A program made the position numbers and the translations under genes. A stretch of DNA of 64,000 bases, taken from contig NC_015436.1 of the NCBI RefSeq assembly GCF_000208385.1, forward strand, positions 434,001 through 498,000. Direction: 5' to 3'. The stretch comes from Parasphaerochaeta coccoides DSM 17374. GTDB taxonomy: Bacteria > Spirochaetota > Spirochaetia > Sphaerochaetales > Sphaerochaetaceae. The notes under the pieces are model-generated. The model worked only from the letters and a program-made list of their open reading frames with translations. It was not told the origin of the DNA and did not search any database. This document shows, one piece after another, positions 1 to 9,042 of this stretch. Every line of letters starts with the position of its first letter. Position 1 is the first letter of the stretch.

Positions 1-1
1 A

Positions 2-1078
2 ATCGAAGGTATTGCCGCACTGACGAGCTGGTCTGCCAAGATCATCGGTGATGGCTGGTATGTTGGAATCCTTGAGGCTCCCCGTGCTGCTAACTTCGCC
101 ACGTCCGCTATCGACTCCAAGGATTTCCCGCAGTCAACAAATGATTCTGGCTATGACCGGGATGACAAGACTTACTATGCGGACGTTCGGCCTCGCGACT
201 ACTTTGATCGCATTTCTTCGCCGAATGCCGGTATTGAAATTGGCGTAGCTGGCGCAAAGATTGGTCTGGGTCTTATTGGTCAGACTTCTTCTGAAATGAT
301 TAATCTCTTTGGTTCTGTTGTTTCTCCTGAGTTTGAAGTTGCTGATGGCATCAAGCTCACCGCTGGCGCATCTGGTAGTTACAATGCTCAAAAATCGGGT
401 ACTCAATTTGAGAAGACTGGCGCGTCTTTCTCCCTTAAGGGTGCATATGCTGTTGATGATATCAAGGCTTCTGTCGCGGCTGACCTTGTATACTTCAATA
501 ACAAGGGCGTGACTGCTGATGATGACAAGATCAACGCTGACGTTGCTTTGAACGTCCAGGTCGCTCCTGTCGCTCTTGATGTGTACTATGCAACTGAGCT
601 AAGTTACAAAGAAGCTGATTCTACTTTTATTCCCACTGTTGACAACCTGCTTTCCGCAAAGGCTGTCGCTGACCTGAACGGCTTTGACGTTCCTGTGAAG
701 GTGACTGTGACCGGTAAGGATCTTATCAACAGCCAGGATCTGAGCCTTGCTGCTGCTATCTCCCTCGGCGACGGTTTGACTGTTACCCCGAAGGGTGGTT
801 ATGTCCTCAAGTCCAAGGTTTGGAACGTTGGTGCGGATGTTGAATACAAGACTGACGCTTACACCGCTAAGCTCGGAACCAAGTATTCTGCCACTGCTGG
901 AACTGATAATACTTCCAGACTGCAACTGACTGCTTCCGTCGAGTCTTCTGCTATCATCAACGGCGCGACTTTGGCACTTGCCTATACTGACGCTGACCGT
1001 TCTCAGAACCTGTTTAATGGAAATGCTACGGCTAAGGATCTTGGAAGTATCGTTGCTTCCGCAAAGATTGCTTTCTAA
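2..1078 (+). CDS. Outer-membrane beta-barrel protein, C-terminal part (5' end outside window)
   Basis: The reading frame is open from base 2 and runs to a TAA at 1078, so the start codon lies before the window. The visible 358 residues alternate polar and hydrophobic residues in short strands rich in Gly, Ala, Asp and Thr. The chain ends in Ala-Phe. A terminal Phe after an amphipathic strand is the usual signal for outer-membrane assembly by BAM. There are no Cys residues and no catalytic motif. A porin or major surface protein is the best guess; I do not recognise the family. A strong intrinsic terminator follows 30 bases later, so it ends its transcription unit. An internal ATG at 296 exists, but the protein pattern upstream is continuous, so 296 is not the true start. 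Confidence 0.7.
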   Translation: MEGIAALTSWSAKIIGDGWYVGILEAPRAANFATSAIDSKDFPQSTNDSGYDRDDKTYYADVRPRDYFDRISSPNAGIEIGVAGAKIGLGLIGQTSSEMINLFGSVVSPEFEVADGIKLTAGASGSYNAQKSGTQFEKTGASFSLKGAYAVDDIKASVAADLVYFNNKGVTADDDKINADVALNVQVAPVALDVYYATELSYKEADSTFIPTVDNLLSAKAVADLNGFDVPVKVTVTGKDLINSQDLSLAAAISLGDGLTVTPKGGYVLKSKVWNVGADVEYKTDAYTAKLGTKYSATAGTDNTSRLQLTASVESSAIINGATLALAYTDADRSQNLFNGNATAKDLGSIVASAKIAF

Positions 1079-1107
1079 GTTAAAGACTTTACACCAAGTT
1101 ATGAATG

Positions 1108-1134
1108 GCGGACTGTTTCGGCAGTCCGCTTTTT
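1108..1134 (+). terminator. Intrinsic terminator after the barrel gene
   Basis: An 8-bp stem GCGGACTG/CAGTCCGC (1108-1115 and 1122-1129) closes a 6-base loop and is followed at once by TTTTT. It lies 30 bases after the stop codon. Confidence 0.9.
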
Positions 1135-1173
1135 CATATCCCCAGGTTTTCTTTTTTCAACCTTGTGATGAGA

Positions 1174-1203
1174 TTTACATTTCATATATGAATACGGTAT
1201 ATT
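1174..1203 (+). promoter_or_regulatory. Candidate sigma70 promoter of gdhA
   Basis: TTTACA at 1174-1179 and TATATT at 1198-1203 are separated by 18 bases and lie about 80 bases before the gdhA start, after the preceding terminator. Prediction from match to consensus only. Confidence 0.45.
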
Positions 1204-1281
1204 CATGCAATCGGTCGCGCTTGTTGACTGCGAAGAAAGAGCTTATGTTGAAAGCGGCCCGCAAAAGGAGTAACCCACATC

Positions 1282-2643
1282 ATGCATGAATATGTCTCCC
1301 GGATTCTGGAAGGGGTCATTCGCCGCGACCCTGAGCAGAAAGAATTTCATCAGGCTGTTACAGAATTTTTGAAGTCAGTGGATTCCATCATTGACCAACT
1401 TCCCCGTCTACGTTTTGAGAAGATTCTTGAACGCATGGTAGAGCCGGAACGCATTGTTCAGTTCCGTGTGCCATGGGTGGATGACAGCGGTTCTCTGCAA
1501 ATCAACCGTGGATACCGTATCCAGATGAGTAGTGCGCTTGGCCCTTACAAGGGAGGTTTGCGTTTCCATGCTTCGGTCAATCTGTCCGTCTTGAAGTTCC
1601 TGGCTTTCGAGCAAGTCTACAAGAACAGCCTGACCGGTCTGTTGCTTGGAGGCGGCAAGGGGGGAAGTGATTTTTCCCCTCGTGGCAAGAGTGACCGAGA
1701 AGTCATGGCTTTCTGCCAGAGTTTCATGACCGAGCTTACCCGCCATATAGGTCCTGACACCGATGTCCCTGCTGGTGACATTGGCGTAGGAGCGCGTGAA
1801 ATCGGCTACATGTTCGGTCAGTACAAACGTCTGGCAAATGAGTTTACCGGCGTATTCACCGGAAAATCCCCGGTATGGGGAGGTTCCTTCATACGTCCCG
1901 AAGCCACAGGCTATGGCTTGGTCTACTTTGCTGAACAAGCCCTGATGGACGCTGGTCTTTCCCTTTCTGGTTCGACGTCCCTGGTTTCAGGGAGCGGGAA
2001 TGTCGCTCAGTATACCATTGAAAAACTTTTGGAAAGGGGAAGCAAACCCCTTACCATCAGCGATTCCGAGGGTATCATCTATGATCCGGAAGGTATCGAT
2101 AACAAAAAACTTGCATATATCAAGACCCTCAAGAACGTGAAACGGGGCAGGGTAAAAGAATACGCCGACACTTATCGTAATTCTGTTTTCACTCCTCGTT
2201 CAGCTTATGGTGAAGGCAATCCTTTGTGGAATTATCCTGCGGATTACGCTTTTCCCTGTGCTACCCAGAATGAAATCAACGAAGTGGATGCTCGCAATCT
2301 GGTGGCCAATAACATAAAAGCTGTGATGGAAGGGGCAAATATGCCGACCAATCTGGAAGCGCAGCATATTCTGACCGGTTCAGGAGTCATCTTCGGACCC
2401 GGCAAGGCCGCAAACGCAGGAGGAGTGGCTGTCAGCGGACTGGAAATGGCACAGAACAGTTCGCGGTTGCAGTGGACACCCCAAGAAGTTGACGCCCGTC
2501 TTGTTAGCATCATGAAAAATATCTATAAGACCGTAGATCAGGCCGCAACGACCTATGCCAAGAAAGGAGATTTGGTTGCCGGAGCCAATATCGCTGGTAT
2601 GCTCCGTGTCTCGGACGCCATGCTTGCGCAAGGCTACGTTTGA
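1282..2643 (+). CDS. gdhA: Glutamate dehydrogenase, hexameric NADP-type
   Basis: The enzyme interconverts 2-oxoglutarate plus ammonium and glutamate in the cytoplasm, so it links nitrogen assimilation to the citric acid cycle intermediates. The 453-residue length matches the hexameric ~450-residue class. The N-terminal substrate domain shows the KGGLRFH segment near residue 90 and the GGGKGG catalytic-lysine segment near residue 123, followed by PAGDIGVGAREIGYM. The C-terminal dinucleotide domain has a GSGNVAQY Rossmann loop near residue 238. NADP preference is inferred from the class. AAAGGAG at 1264-1270 sits 11 bases before the ATG. The gene has its own candidate promoter and terminator and appears monocistronic. 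Confidence 0.95.
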   Translation: MHEYVSRILEGVIRRDPEQKEFHQAVTEFLKSVDSIIDQLPRLRFEKILERMVEPERIVQFRVPWVDDSGSLQINRGYRIQMSSALGPYKGGLRFHASVNLSVLKFLAFEQVYKNSLTGLLLGGGKGGSDFSPRGKSDREVMAFCQSFMTELTRHIGPDTDVPAGDIGVGAREIGYMFGQYKRLANEFTGVFTGKSPVWGGSFIRPEATGYGLVYFAEQALMDAGLSLSGSTSLVSGSGNVAQYTIEKLLERGSKPLTISDSEGIIYDPEGIDNKKLAYIKTLKNVKRGRVKEYADTYRNSVFTPRSAYGEGNPLWNYPADYAFPCATQNEINEVDARNLVANNIKAVMEGANMPTNLEAQHILTGSGVIFGPGKAANAGGVAVSGLEMAQNSSRLQWTPQEVDARLVSIMKNIYKTVDQAATTYAKKGDLVAGANIAGMLRVSDAMLAQGYV

Positions 2644-2728
2644 TTGACAGCGTAGCGGACAATACGAGTATTGCCGACAGGTAAGCGGAAAAACCGCAGT
2701 TCTGATACTATGTCTGTATCGAATCATG

Positions 2729-2765
2729 GAGCCGGGAGGGAATGAAGTTTCCCCTCCGGCTTTTT
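2729..2765 (+). terminator. Intrinsic terminator after gdhA
   Basis: A GC-rich hairpin (arms 2730-2741 and 2747-2760, pairing AGCCGG with CCGGCT at the base) is followed by TTTTT. It lies 86 bases after the gdhA stop. Confidence 0.85.
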
Positions 2766-2851
2766 CTTATGAAAAATATATGAAGTGGAGCAGCTTTCTG
2801 TGGCGGACATGCGTTGTACTTGGTATTCTTACTTTATACGGAGGACATAGC

Positions 2852-4168
2852 ATGAAAGATACCCGTAAAGGCATAATCTCATGGGCACTCTACGACTGGG
2901 GGAACAGCGCATTCGCTACGACTGTGATGGCCGGATTCTTTCCCATCTTCTTTAGCGCGTACTGGAGCGGAGGAGCTGACTCCGTGACCACCACCTTCTA
3001 TCTGGGACTGGCGAACAGCATAGCCTCTCTTGTCATTGCTTTGCTCGCTCCTGTACTTGGGGCAATAGCCGACCATGGCAGCTACCGCAAGAGACTGCTT
3101 GTCTTCTTTGCCTTCCTGGGCGCAGTCATGACGGCAGGGCTCTGGTTCGTCCGTTCAGGACAATGGGTCTTGGCCATCTGCTTTTACATTGCCGCGACGA
3201 TAGGTTTTTCCGGTGGCAATACCTTCTACGACTCCCTGCTGCCATCCGTTGCGTCGGAAAAGAAAATAGATTATGTCTCTGGTTTGGGCTACAGCCTGGG
3301 ATATATCGGCGGCGGGCTTCTTTTCCTGCTCAACGTACTGATGTACCTGATGCCGGAAACCTTTGGTCTTCCAGGCGATGATGGAGGAGCGACCGCTATT
3401 CGTGTTTCCTTCTTCATGGTGGCTATCTGGTGGGCAGTCTTCACCATCCCCCTGATGCTTTTTGTCAAAGAACCTGAACGGAAAGAGGGTGGCTTAGGCA
3501 TGGGAGAGAGCATACGTACAGGATTGAAGGAACTGGCGGTCACGTTCCGTGAAATCAAGACTTTGAAAACGGTCGGCATTTTCCTGCTGGCGTACTGGTG
3601 CTACATCGATGGCGTGGATACCATCATCCGCATGGCCGTCGATTACGGCACGGCTCTGGGCTTCCCGGCGTCATCTCTGATTGTTGCCCTGCTGATTACG
3701 CAGTTCGTTGCATTTCCTGCTGCGCTGGCATACAGTTGGTTCGGCAAACTCATTGGCATACGTCGTGCCCTGTTGGTCGCAATCGGTGCCTATGGCGTCA
3801 TTTCTGTCATGGGTTTCTTCATGATGAAGGAGATTCATTTCTATATCCTGGCCTGTCTGATTGGTTTGTTCCAGGGAGGTATACAGGCTTTGAGCCGAAG
3901 CTATTATACCCGTTTGATTCCGTCATCTCGTTCAGCGCAATTTTTTGGATTCTTTAACATGCTCGGTAAATTCGCCGCTATCGTCGGTCCTCTGCTCATG
4001 AGCTTGACGACGGTCATTACGGGAGACAACCGTTACGGAATCCTTTCTCTTGTAATTCTCTTTGTCATTGGTGGTGTGATGCTGACGAAAGTTGATGAGG
4101 AAGAAGGACGCAAGAGCGTCGCCATTTTTGAATCGAGGCATGAGAGGCACATGAAGGGAGAGAAATAA
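2852..4168 (+). CDS. UMF1 family MFS transporter (Atg22-like)
   Basis: A 438-residue polytopic membrane protein of the major facilitator superfamily. The N-terminal segment WALYDWGNSAFATTV is diagnostic of the UMF1/Atg22-like family, some members of which export amino acids from vacuoles in fungi. About twelve hydrophobic segments can be seen, with a motif-A-like loop (ADHGSYRKR) after the second or third. The frame is open further upstream, but GGAGG at 2840-2844 sits 7 bases before the ATG at 2852 and the family starts just before the WALYDW motif, so that start was chosen. The substrate cannot be told from sequence; amino acid or small-metabolite transport is a guess. It lies alone between gdhA and tRNA-Val. 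Confidence 0.88.
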   Translation: MKDTRKGIISWALYDWGNSAFATTVMAGFFPIFFSAYWSGGADSVTTTFYLGLANSIASLVIALLAPVLGAIADHGSYRKRLLVFFAFLGAVMTAGLWFVRSGQWVLAICFYIAATIGFSGGNTFYDSLLPSVASEKKIDYVSGLGYSLGYIGGGLLFLLNVLMYLMPETFGLPGDDGGATAIRVSFFMVAIWWAVFTIPLMLFVKEPERKEGGLGMGESIRTGLKELAVTFREIKTLKTVGIFLLAYWCYIDGVDTIIRMAVDYGTALGFPASSLIVALLITQFVAFPAALAYSWFGKLIGIRRALLVAIGAYGVISVMGFFMMKEIHFYILACLIGLFQGGIQALSRSYYTRLIPSSRSAQFFGFFNMLGKFAAIVGPLLMSLTTVITGDNRYGILSLVILFVIGGVMLTKVDEEEGRKSVAIFESRHERHMKGEK

Positions 4169-4197
4169 AAGCAGAGGGGATGCTTAAGGAAATTTTT

Positions 4198-4264
4198 CCG
4201 GGAAGACAAGTCAGAAAAACATTGTTTTACATGGTCTTGGCATGAGGTGGCTTGTCTTCTCCGG
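4198..4264. repeat. Long inverted repeat between the MFS gene and tRNA-Val
   Basis: CCGGGAAGACAAG (4198-4210) is matched by CTTGTCTTCTCCGG (4251-4264), giving a 13-bp stem with one bulge and a 40-base loop. No T-run follows directly, so it is not a standard terminator. The rest of 4169-4361 shows no gene. It could be a weak terminator, a remnant repeat element or a structured RNA. Confidence 0.5.
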
Positions 4265-4363
4265 AGTGCGTGGGTTTTCTCTTTATCCTGTTGACTCATC
4301 CGTCTAAGTGATTCTTTCTCTTCTGTTACCTTATCTTCCCACAACTTTCCGCGTTGAGCCTAC

Positions 4364-4402
4364 AAAAAAAGCAACTAATTACTTATATAGTAACTAGTTG
4401 CT
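4364..4402 (-). terminator. Intrinsic terminator of tRNA-Val
   Basis: On the minus strand an 8-bp stem AGCAACTA/TAGTTGCT, extended by a G-T pair and five more pairs, ends in seven T. It starts 3 bases beyond the tRNA 3' end. Confidence 0.92.
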
Positions 4403-4405
4403 AAA

Positions 4406-4477
4406 TGGGCGCGATTGGGTTTGAACCAACGACTTCTACCGTGTGAAGGTAGCACTCTCCCGCTGAGTTACGCGCCC
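4406..4477 (-). tRNA. tRNA-Val (anticodon CAC)
   Basis: On the minus strand the 72 bases fold as a full cloverleaf: acceptor GGGCGCG/CGCGCCC, D stem ACTC/GAGT, anticodon stem CTACC/GGTAG with loop TTCACAC, T stem GTTGG/CCAAT with loop TTCAAAC, discriminator A. The anticodon is CAC, reading GUG. CCA is not encoded. It is a substrate of both valyl-tRNA synthetases coded in this window. It has its own promoter and terminator. Confidence 0.95.
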
Positions 4478-4500
4478 GTTATATGCTCCCAGCAAAAAGC

Positions 4501-4529
4501 AAGATACACGAGAAAGAAGGTCTTGTCAA
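4501..4529 (-). promoter_or_regulatory. Promoter of tRNA-Val
   Basis: On the minus strand TTGACA (4529-4524) and TATCTT (4506-4501) are 17 bases apart, with the -10 ending 23 bases before the tRNA 5' end. Good consensus match with a plausible start point. Confidence 0.75.
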
Positions 4530-4679
4530 ATAGGAGACAGCCCAAGAAGAAGACTCAAGAAGAAATGCTCAAAGCCGAAATCATGTACCCGATATCATGT
4601 CACCTTGGACATCTATTCCCATATCCGGATGAAACACGATTGACGCCAGGGATATATCCATGTATGGGAGGGCTGGAAT

Positions 4680-6152
4680 ATGCCAGGAAGCATCATCCAT
4701 GTACATGTCCATGCGGGAATCCTTCTGCTGTGTCTTGTCGGTTTGTGTTTTGTCCCGATATCCCTTTATTCTGGGTCTTCCACCACTGAAGAAGCTGACA
4801 TGCATCGGATCCAGCTGTCCGGACAGGTGTCGCTGTCCTGCTCTTTTTCTCAAGGGGTGGATGTCCGGCGTACATCTCCGGCACTGTCTGTTTTCCTGGA
4901 AAGCGAGGGAAAGGAACCCGTGATACTTTCCTGGGGTTTCGCGCATCCGGTCGGCATCATTTCCCGTCTCATCCGACCATCATCCACGACCAGTCTTTTT
5001 GTTTCTCCCCAAGGGATGAAGGTCTCGGCACAGCCAACATCCCTGCTTGAAGGACATGTGCTTACAGTGTTCTTCCAACGCGCTAATCTTTTTGTAGTGA
5101 AGAAGGGGGTTGCTATTTCAGGGATAGGAGGGTCAATCATCCTTCCGGAAAAAACAGGAACAGGTAAATCGGGGTTCACCATGGCCGGACTTATTCTCCA
5201 CAGACATGATCCCCATACCGTCCTCATGAAAACAGGAACGCGGAAAGCTGAGGCAGGGTGGCAGGCAATTCTTCCTTGGGATGAACGCCCGGTGGACAGA
5301 CTTGTCACAGTGGGAGGGCACTGCCTCTCTGATTCAGCTATTGTCCATGGAGCCGCCTTCAGGACAACGGCCTTTTTGCGTGCAGGGTGGACGGAAGCCA
5401 TAGGATGTCGTCTGTCGCATGCCGTAGGCTTTGAGATTCTTGCTCCCGTTCTGGATGATGGGAACCTGAAATTACAGATGCTTGCGGAGAGAGGACTTTC
5501 CCATCTTGGGTGGGGTGGTGTACTTGTCCGTTCCCATAGCCCTTTTGTGAGAAGGACGCATCTGTCTGCGACGGCATGGGGAAAAGACATGAAGTTCACC
5601 GTGAATGCGGAGATATCCATGGGAAAAAGACCTGCTGCCCGTATGAGCCGTCCTTATCTGAGTGCAAAACGGTCATGGAACGTGTCCTTCCCTCTGGGAC
5701 CGGGAGAGATATCTACTGGAGGGCGATGGAAAACAACCGTTCTTGAGACAGGACGGACAAATAAAAACGGAGCCGCCTCCGTCACTTTCCGGTTAGGAAC
5801 CGGGCAATCACGATGTGTTGTCGGGATACAGGGGGAGAGAACAGTGACGGGAAAAATTGCATTCGTCAGCGCCATCCGCTGGAAAGGAGGTACCCTGACA
5901 TGGCACGTAGGCAACATCCCTGTACTCTCATGGGTCTGGAACGGCCATCTGGGAGACATGTCTCTCCGACTGGAAGCGTCGAGCCGTGGGGAATTGACCG
6001 TACGGTGTTCGTGGACACAGGAAGGAGGGACATCAGGCTTTGGTATTGCAAATGTCCCAGTCGCCGATGAGCCTGACTTCCCTCTGGAGATCGATGCCGG
6101 TTTCCTTGAAGACAGTCTCATGGATGAGTCGGGAGAGTTCAAAGATATCTGA
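4680..6152 (+). CDS. Unknown exported protein
   Basis: I do not recognise this 490-residue protein. Residues 10-30 form a hydrophobic stretch fitting a signal peptide or membrane anchor. The rest is rich in short beta-strand-like stretches with many Gly, Ser, Thr and Arg and no catalytic motif, suggesting a surface or periplasmic beta protein. GGGAGGG at 4666-4672 is well placed for the ATG at 4680. The 3' end overlaps the convergent murB 3' end by 120 bases, which is long. The MurB C-terminus is secure, so either the overlap is real or this gene's end is degenerate. Opposite-strand frames here are rich in Arg, Pro and Ser and look like shadows. Confidence 0.55.
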   Translation: MPGSIIHVHVHAGILLLCLVGLCFVPISLYSGSSTTEEADMHRIQLSGQVSLSCSFSQGVDVRRTSPALSVFLESEGKEPVILSWGFAHPVGIISRLIRPSSTTSLFVSPQGMKVSAQPTSLLEGHVLTVFFQRANLFVVKKGVAISGIGGSIILPEKTGTGKSGFTMAGLILHRHDPHTVLMKTGTRKAEAGWQAILPWDERPVDRLVTVGGHCLSDSAIVHGAAFRTTAFLRAGWTEAIGCRLSHAVGFEILAPVLDDGNLKLQMLAERGLSHLGWGGVLVRSHSPFVRRTHLSATAWGKDMKFTVNAEISMGKRPAARMSRPYLSAKRSWNVSFPLGPGEISTGGRWKTTVLETGRTNKNGAASVTFRLGTGQSRCVVGIQGERTVTGKIAFVSAIRWKGGTLTWHVGNIPVLSWVWNGHLGDMSLRLEASSRGELTVRCSWTQEGGTSGFGIANVPVADEPDFPLEIDAGFLEDSLMDESGEFKDI

Positions 6153-6977
6153 ACTGGTTGCCTTGCCTTCTGGATTGATGATGAAATTGGCATGAGAGAA
6201 ACTAACCTGCGCTCCTCCCACCGTTTTCCCCTTGAGTCCGAGGTTGTCAATGATGCGTCCGGCGGAACCTTCCACCGGATTGCGGAACGTGCAACCAGCT
6301 GAAGGATAGCGGTAATGCCCATGTTCCGTCCGGCGTCTCAGGGCTTCCTCCTTTTTCAAACGAGCTTCTGCCATCTTGCGGGTCGGGTTCAGGATAAAGC
6401 CCGCCTCTATGATGAAACACTGTTCATCCCCAGGGAAAGACGAATGATGATAGGCGAAGGTTTCACCAGTGTTCTGCATTCTATGCAATGCTCCGTCAGG
6501 AGTCATGTAATCGATGTACAACAATACATCGCTGATTGTCATTTCTTTGATTCCGGCGTTTCCCGCTATGGCACCTCCTACGGTACCAGGCAGTCCGCCC
6601 AGAAGTTCAAGGCCGGTGAGTCCCATTTCAATGGACGTGTTGATTGCATTGTCAAGGGACAGACCGGACTGGGTGCAGAAAAGCCTGCCCCGGCTGTGGC
6701 ATGATGTCAGGTGATCTGAAAAAATCACCAGGCCGCGTATGCCTTTGTCGCTGACAAGGATGTTCGTTCCTCCTCCGACATACGTGACGGGCACATTCCT
6801 GCTATGGGCAAACTCCATGGCCTCACGGAGCTGTTCGGAAGTCGAAGGCCACGCCGCCCAATCCGCGAAACCTCCTGTCCCCAGGGAAGTATGAGCGGAC
6901 ATGAGGACATTCTGCCTGATGAAGGGATCCGATTTTGATTCCGGGTTTGATTTTCCCCCCTCATTGCTTATTTTCAT
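6033..6977 (-). CDS. murB: UDP-N-acetylenolpyruvoylglucosamine reductase
   Basis: The FAD enzyme reduces UDP-GlcNAc-enolpyruvate to UDP-MurNAc with NADPH, the second committed step of peptidoglycan precursor synthesis. The FAD domain shows GGGTNILVSDKGIRG and LGGLPGTVGGAIAGNAG. The C-terminal substrate domain has YPSAGCTFRNP, where Cys replaces the Ser proton donor of the E. coli enzyme, and ends with the GIDL-EV-IGDW block. The frame is open far upstream but overlaps cysS, so the start is ATG 6977 or ATG 6983, two codons earlier; neither has a strong ribosome site. It is divergent from cysS. Its presence argues for a cell wall precursor pathway in this organism. Confidence 0.9.
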   Translation of the reverse strand: MKISNEGGKSNPESKSDPFIRQNVLMSAHTSLGTGGFADWAAWPSTSEQLREAMEFAHSRNVPVTYVGGGTNILVSDKGIRGLVIFSDHLTSCHSRGRLFCTQSGLSLDNAINTSIEMGLTGLELLGGLPGTVGGAIAGNAGIKEMTISDVLLYIDYMTPDGALHRMQNTGETFAYHHSSFPGDEQCFIIEAGFILNPTRKMAEARLKKEEALRRRTEHGHYRYPSAGCTFRNPVEGSAGRIIDNLGLKGKTVGGAQVSFSHANFIINPEGKATSSDIFELSRLIHETVFKETGIDLQREVRLIGDWDICNTKA

Positions 6978-7049
6978 TTGCATGAGTACTATGGTAATGT
7001 GTTTTCCTGTTGCGGACAACAGCCGCATATCATATATAAGGAGCGAGCC

Positions 7050-8486
7050 ATGCCATTTTCCGTCTACAATACAATGAGCCGTACCATCGAGGAATTCCAA
7101 CCCATCGAAGAAGGTAAGGTCGGCATGTATTGTTGCGGCCCTACTGTTTACAACTATGCCCATATTGGCAATCTCAGGACGTATGTCTTTGAAGATGTCC
7201 TGCGCAGGGTTCTGTCGTATGCCGGGTACAATGTCAAACATGTGATGAATATTACGGATGTAGGACATCTGACCGATGACGGAGATGCGGGTGAGGACAA
7301 GATGCTCAAAAGCGCCAGGGAGAAAGGAATGAGCGTCTGGGACATCGCCAGTTTTTACACTGATGCGTTCTTCCGGGATTTCGACGCACTGGGCAACATG
7401 CGCCCTCAAATCATCTGCAAGGCCACTGACCATGTACAGCAGATGATTACCCTTATCCAGAAGCTTGAGGAAGGCGGCCATACATATGCAGCGGGCGGGA
7501 ACGTCTATTTCAGCATTGATACCTTTCCTGATTATGGGAAGCTGGCAGGTCTGCATCTGCATATGGACGAACTGAAAGCTGGCGCGCGCATAGAAGTGGA
7601 CACTTTCAAACGCAATCCCAAAGACTTCGTACTCTGGTTCACAAACAGTAAGTTTGGTGAGCAGGCAATGATGTGGGACTCACCGTGGGGTCGGGGATAT
7701 CCCGGCTGGCACATTGAGTGTTCGGCCATGAGCATGACATATCTTGGTGACAAGTTTGACCTTCACTGCGGAGGCATTGATGCCATTCCTGTTCATCATA
7801 CCAATGAGATTGCGCAGAGTGAGGCCGCTACAGGTGATCATCCATGGGTCAAGTACTGGATGCACGGGGAATTTCTGCTCAATGACACAGGTAAGATGAG
7901 CAAAAGCTCTGGAAGTTTCCTGACGTTGCAGGTACTGATTGACAAGGGATATGAACCTCTGGATTACCGTTTCTTCTGCCTTGGAGCCCATTACCGTACC
8001 CAGTTGCGTTTTTCTTGGGAAGCTCTTGACGGAGCCAGATCCTCACGCAGGAATCTGGTCGGTCGCATCGGACGCCTGAAAGCTGAGGCGGGTATTCCCT
8101 CACCACAGCCAGGTGAGACGGCGAGTGGGTATCTTGCCAATTTCACTGAACAGATATTCAATGATTTGAATATGCCCCGCGCCCTTGCCGTCATGTGGGG
8201 ACTCCTGAAGGATGACTCGGTGTCGGCGGCAGACAAGCTTGCTGTTCTTCTTGAAATGGACAAGATTTTTGGGCTTTCCTTTGACAAAGTGCAGCCACAG
8301 GAAGATTCAACTCCCGTTGAAGGGGCGGATGATCCTGAAGCGTTGGAGCTTGTACGTCTGCGAGCCGAGGCCAAGAAATCCAGAGATTTCGCCACGGCTG
8401 ACCGTTTGCGGGCGAAGCTGGAGGGAATCGGATACATTGTCACGGACACCCCTTCCGGGACGACCTTGACGAAAAAAGAAATGTAA
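7050..8486 (+). CDS. cysS: Cysteinyl-tRNA synthetase
   Basis: Charges tRNA-Cys with cysteine in the cytoplasm. The 478-residue chain has the class I motifs: CGPTVYNYAHIGNLRTYVFEDVLRR near residue 30, with the zinc-site Cys and the HIGN version of HIGH, and GKMSKSSGSF near residue 280. The zinc ligands GWHIECSAM near residue 220 and CGGIDAIPVHHTNEIAQSEA are intact. Upstream frame extension exists, but AAGGAG at 7039-7043 fixes the ATG at 7050. The C-terminus is the usual small helical tail. The downstream ECF sigma gene follows after 28 bases. Confidence 0.96.
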   Translation: MPFSVYNTMSRTIEEFQPIEEGKVGMYCCGPTVYNYAHIGNLRTYVFEDVLRRVLSYAGYNVKHVMNITDVGHLTDDGDAGEDKMLKSAREKGMSVWDIASFYTDAFFRDFDALGNMRPQIICKATDHVQQMITLIQKLEEGGHTYAAGGNVYFSIDTFPDYGKLAGLHLHMDELKAGARIEVDTFKRNPKDFVLWFTNSKFGEQAMMWDSPWGRGYPGWHIECSAMSMTYLGDKFDLHCGGIDAIPVHHTNEIAQSEAATGDHPWVKYWMHGEFLLNDTGKMSKSSGSFLTLQVLIDKGYEPLDYRFFCLGAHYRTQLRFSWEALDGARSSRRNLVGRIGRLKAEAGIPSPQPGETASGYLANFTEQIFNDLNMPRALAVMWGLLKDDSVSAADKLAVLLEMDKIFGLSFDKVQPQEDSTPVEGADDPEALELVRLRAEAKKSRDFATADRLRAKLEGIGYIVTDTPSGTTLTKKEM

Positions 8487-8514
8487 CCTCACATGGAGGT
8501 CGGTTGTTACACAG

Positions 8515-9042
8515 ATGGAAATAAAAAGCAGCAACGAAGCGTCATTCAGACTTGTATATGAGCAGGTTTTCCCCGTCATCATGCGTGTAGCGTACCACAT
8601 TAGCTATAACATGGATGTCGCGGAAGACATAGCACAGGAAACGTTCATACGTTTCTTTGACAAGAACATGGATTTCGCTACCATGGATGATGCCCGTTAT
8701 TGGTTGATCAGGGTGGCGAAGAACTTGGCCATCAATCATGTGAAGCGTAGGAGCAGGGAGCGTGGTGCTTTAGAGCAGTTGAAGACTATACCCGTGGCTC
8801 CGTCCATTGACGGTGGTGATGTGATGATGGCCGATGAGACCAAGGCTTTGGTACGGGAGGCGATAGCGAATTTGCCGGAAAAGTTCCGTACCGTCATGGT
8901 TCTCAAGGAGTATTCTGGCTTGGATTACCGGCAGATTGCTTCGGTGTTGCAGATTTCTGAGAGCAATGTGAAGGTTCGCGTTCATCGCGCACGCAAGATG
9001 ATGGAATCATTGCTGGACAGGGAGGATGTTCATGTGCCTTGA
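8515..9042 (+). CDS. ECF-type RNA polymerase sigma factor
   Basis: A 175-residue sigma factor of the extracytoplasmic-function class that directs RNA polymerase to a small set of stress or envelope promoters. Region 2 runs from about residue 10 to 75, with the DVAEDIAQETFIRFF segment and the YWLIRVAKNLAINHVKRR helix. Region 4 runs from about 115 to 168, with LPEKFRTVMVLKEYSGLDYRQIA and a helix-turn-helix ending NVKVRVHRARK. GGAGGT lies 14 bases before the ATG, rather far. The gene overlaps the following anti-sigma gene, the standard ECF arrangement, so its activity is probably held by that partner. Confidence 0.92.
   Translation: MEIKSSNEASFRLVYEQVFPVIMRVAYHISYNMDVAEDIAQETFIRFFDKNMDFATMDDARYWLIRVAKNLAINHVKRRSRERGALEQLKTIPVAPSIDGGDVMMADETKALVREAIANLPEKFRTVMVLKEYSGLDYRQIASVLQISESNVKVRVHRARKMMESLLDREDVHVP

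Noticed and set aside
4850-5620. 256-residue minus-strand frame
   Set aside because: Arg, Pro and Ser-rich shadow of the exported protein gene, without a signal or known motif.
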